Shown in pieces: positions 61,585-64,000 of a stretch of 64,000 nt of DNA (the stretch's first letter is position 1; each line of letters starts with the position of its first letter). The DNA is from Coprinopsis marcescibilis (Eukaryota > Basidiomycota > Agaricomycetes > Agaricales > Psathyrellaceae): assembly GCA_004369085.1 (NCBI GenBank), contig ML210181.1, positions 159,377 through 223,376 on the forward strand, written 5' to 3'. The position numbers and the translations under genes are program-made. The notes below the pieces were generated by a model. The model did no database searches. It was not told the origin of the DNA and worked only from the letters and a program-made list of their open reading frames with translations.

Positions 61585-61948
61585 AGTGGTAACCGACGAG
61601 GTCCCAATAAGGAACATGTCGGGTTGGCCTTATAGGGCTGGCACAGACAAGCGTCCACGCAACATCATATGGTACCAATCTCATGCGGCCACAAACACCG
61701 TCGCACTACGTAGCCAATCCTGATAGGCCACCAAGCCCATATTCTTTCCGAAAAAAAAAGGGAGCATTTTTTTGAGGATTGGTCTGCTCACCACCACGCG
61801 GGATTTTGAGAGCCCTTCGCGTTACTCCGCGCAAGACCCAGTGTTTGTTTAGGATGTCGAAACCAATCGTACAAATCGTGGAAGCTGTCGTATGGCGGAT
61901 CCGGATTTTGAGAAGAAGATAAGGATGCGCTTCCACAATGATGATTCA

Positions 61949-64000
61949 TTATAGCGCTCTGTATGACCGCATATGCATTGGCTTTCCCCACTCCTCCCGA
62001 AGCTTCTTCAACCGTGTAACAAACTCTTGCATCCCATTTAAGGCCTCCCCCCATGTAGGGTTGTCCTACCAGCGCATATAACCACAATTAATCTCGGTTC
62101 TTCACCACAGAAAAAAAAGGAAGAAACATGCAAAACACATACCATTAACCCCTTCTTCTCACAGATCTCCAAAATCTTACCAAACGGCGAGATCCATTCA
62201 GTAACCGTGCACATCTCGTTCCCAACCCAGAACGGGTGGCCTTTTGATCCAGGGCCCGTGACGTCGCAGATGACAGTGAAAAGTTTCCGCCAGGATCCAG
62301 AAGCCGTGAACTCTCCCAACGCCGGAAATATGGTGAGGGCGACAGCTTTGTTGGCATCACTAGAGTCAGAGAGGGCTTCGTGCAGATATCCAGCCCAGAA
62401 GCACAGAGAGATAAATAGCGGTTCGCTGTGCTCATGTTGCTTTTGGAACAGTTCTTGAAGTTCTATATAAAATATCACGTTTGAGCGAGAGCTTCAAAAC
62501 CTTGGACAGCAGGGAGAAACTTCACCTTTCTCCGACGCCTTCGCTATCCACTCCAAACAAGCCAATGCCAATTCTGCATATGTCTCAGCAGGCGCAATGT
62601 ACAATGCCCCGCACCTATGCCTATCTTGCAAAAAGTCCGGCACACTCTTATGATGAAACTCAATTTGCAACGCGTCCCGCACAAGTTTGTCCCCGTGTAG
62701 TGTTTTGATGAGCGAGTGCAAGTCTGATATAATCAGCCCCACCTCCCCAGGATCCAGTTTCAAGAAGGCTTCAAAGTCGGGCACGCGCGTTACGTACCCT
62801 TGCATCGTGAACAAGCGAATCATGTGAAGGGAGCGTATTATGGTGAGGTCCTCGTCCGGCGCATCCTCGCCGCGGTAGGCTTTCAATGCCGACATGAAGA
62901 TGTTGGTGTACAGGTTGTCAAGCACCGCAAAAGGCTTTTCGCGCTGCTGCATCCCTGGCGTCCACGCAAGGATGGCTTCCATACGTTTGACAGGAGAGCG
63001 TCGTCGATCGGAGAGGAATTTGATGACCGTCGCAGCGTAGATGTATTGTCCAGATGAATTTTCGACGAGAGTGTCAAGGTCTTCCTGGGAAGGCCACGTA
63101 TCACTCGTCGCCCTAGGATCTTCGCTGTGTTTCCCGATTTCACGGAGCCGTCGTTGAAGGGTACGGTGGATATCTGCCCTGGCGTCGTGCTCGCTGAGTT
63201 CAATGAGGTACAGCAGCTTGGTCTGTGTGAGATGGCCATCCTCTGAGATTGCGCTCCGCACTGCAAATTCCGGCCGGCTGGAGAAACATAGTTTGAGGGG
63301 TAATTGGCTTTTGAGCACAAGCCCCTCGAAGACCCGCAACAAATGGCTTTGGTGCTCCTCCCCTTGGCATTCGTCAATCCCATCTATAAATATGGAATAT
63401 GGCAACTTTTCCCAGTTTCCGTTCGAATGAGTCATCACCTCCTTCAGTGGCTCCACGATGAGGGTCTCAATCTGAGTTTCCATTGTCCGGTCAAATATGC
63501 TGGGGTCCAGTTCCACAGCGCGGGTGATCGGCTCCCTTGCAGCGGTGATGCTCTGCGCGATTTGGTACGCGATTGTCGCGACGAACCGCTCCTTGTTGTT
63601 CCTCCTGCTATCTGTTGCCGAAAAGAAGAAGCTGGCAAGAAGGATGCCGACCGCAGCGCTCCGCTCTGTAAGCGTTTGCATGAGCGCGGACTTTCCAGAG
63701 CCGGCGGGCCCGGTCATTGCGAGAATGTAGGTGTTAGGGGCATCGGCGTTTCTGTTTTTGACCCAATCGGATACTTCATCGAGAAGCCCGACGCGCGTGT
63801 CTTCGTCGCATTTGGGTGGGTCGAAGCGTTCACGAGAGTTGTGCAGTGCACTGGAAGCCATGTTTGTTCGGAGGAGCTGCAGACCTATTGAGACGTCATT
63901 AAAATGCACTATACATCGAGTAGAATCAGACCACACCATAGTTGCCATTATTAGTCGTATGGATGTTGTAAGAATTGTCCACCATGTTCGCATGTCCTAT
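61949..64000 (-). CDS. NACHT domain NLR-like protein, 5' end possibly beyond the window
   Basis: Signal-transduction P-loop NTPase of the type fungi use in non-self recognition and regulated cell death. The main exon (about 63880-62514) opens with LLRTNMASSALHNSRERFDP, a standard linker, then CDEDTRVGLLDEVSDWVK. Walker A is MTGPAGSGKSALMQ (about 63720-63679), followed by LASFFFSATDSRRN. Walker B is YSIFIDGIDECQG (about 63401-63363), with sensor-type LCFSSRPEFAV. A helical region follows (YIYAATVIKFLSDRRRSP, EFHHKSVPDFLQD). Two more exons (about 62462-62143 and 62066-61949) add LQELFQKQHEHSEPLF to EKKGLM and DNPTWGEALNGMQEFV to the stop. No WD40, ankyrin or TPR repeats are visible at the C-terminus. 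MASS at 63861 is a possible start, but a good acceptor at about 63880 (ctgcag) suggests an effector domain encoded upstream, outside the window. Confidence 0.82.

Larger units (their letters stand above)
60988..61948. other. Intergenic region between secreted protein B and NLR 3' end
   Basis: Holds repeat copy B (61113-61262), a TTGG microsatellite and no supported gene. A TATA-like AATAAAAGG (61020-61028, minus) lies about 35 bases before the secreted protein B start. Confidence 0.4.

Overview
This window looks like nuclear DNA of a mushroom-forming basidiomycete (Agaricomycetes). Almost every recognisable gene is cut by short GT-AG introns of about 50-70 bases. The gene set fits too: NACHT P-loop proteins, MpaB/rubber-oxygenase-like proteins, a DUF6533-type membrane protein, a degenerate AIM9-like phosphotransferase and a thaumatin-like secreted protein, next to standard fungal housekeeping genes. 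No bacterial features, tRNA, rRNA or CRISPR were recognised.

Layout. 1-0.85 kb: a frameshifted NACHT relic on +. 0.9-1.2 kb: an imperfect tandem repeat. 1.3-2.0 kb: a small two-intron gene with a basic motif and one hydrophobic helix. 3.0-4.0 kb (-): a short-chain dehydrogenase. 5.8-7.8 kb (+): an AIM9-like protein that has lost its catalytic residues. 8.2-10.2 kb (+): MpaB-like oxygenase copy 1. 10.5-15.9 kb (+): leukotriene A4 hydrolase/aminopeptidase, then TOM70. 16.8-21.3 kb (-): an EOS1-domain protein with a very long disordered N-terminus. 23.8-30.8 kb (+): a roughly 2000-residue multi-pass membrane protein that I do not recognise. 32.3-34.0 kb (-): a DUF6533-like membrane protein. 36.0-36.8 kb (-): secreted Cys-rich protein copy A. 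38.2-39.3 kb (-): a C2H2 zinc-finger protein. 40.3-51.5 kb: MpaB-like copies 2 (+), 3 (+) and 4 (-), interleaved with TAF11 (+) and a thaumatin-like protein (-). 52.3-56.6 kb (+): ATG22 and STE24. 57.1-59.6 kb (-): an MFS sugar transporter. 60.2-61.0 kb (-): secreted protein copy B. 61.9-64.0 kb (-): a NACHT NLR-like protein running towards the right edge.

The window alternates conserved cell-biology blocks (LTA4H-TOM70-EOS1, TAF11, ATG22-STE24) with accessory, duplicating families (four MpaB-like genes, two secreted paralogs, two NACHT loci). The housekeeping genes do not form one pathway. They cover mitochondrial import, ER glycosylation, prenyl-protein processing, vacuolar amino-acid export and transcription initiation. 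The most unusual features are the four-copy oxygenase family within 43 kb, the phosphotransferase-fold protein with its active site lost, the duplicated secreted proteins of unknown function, a diverged non-coding repeat shared by two distant sites, and a 7-base microexon. Exon boundaries were read by eye from splice signals and conserved frames, so individual junctions may be off.
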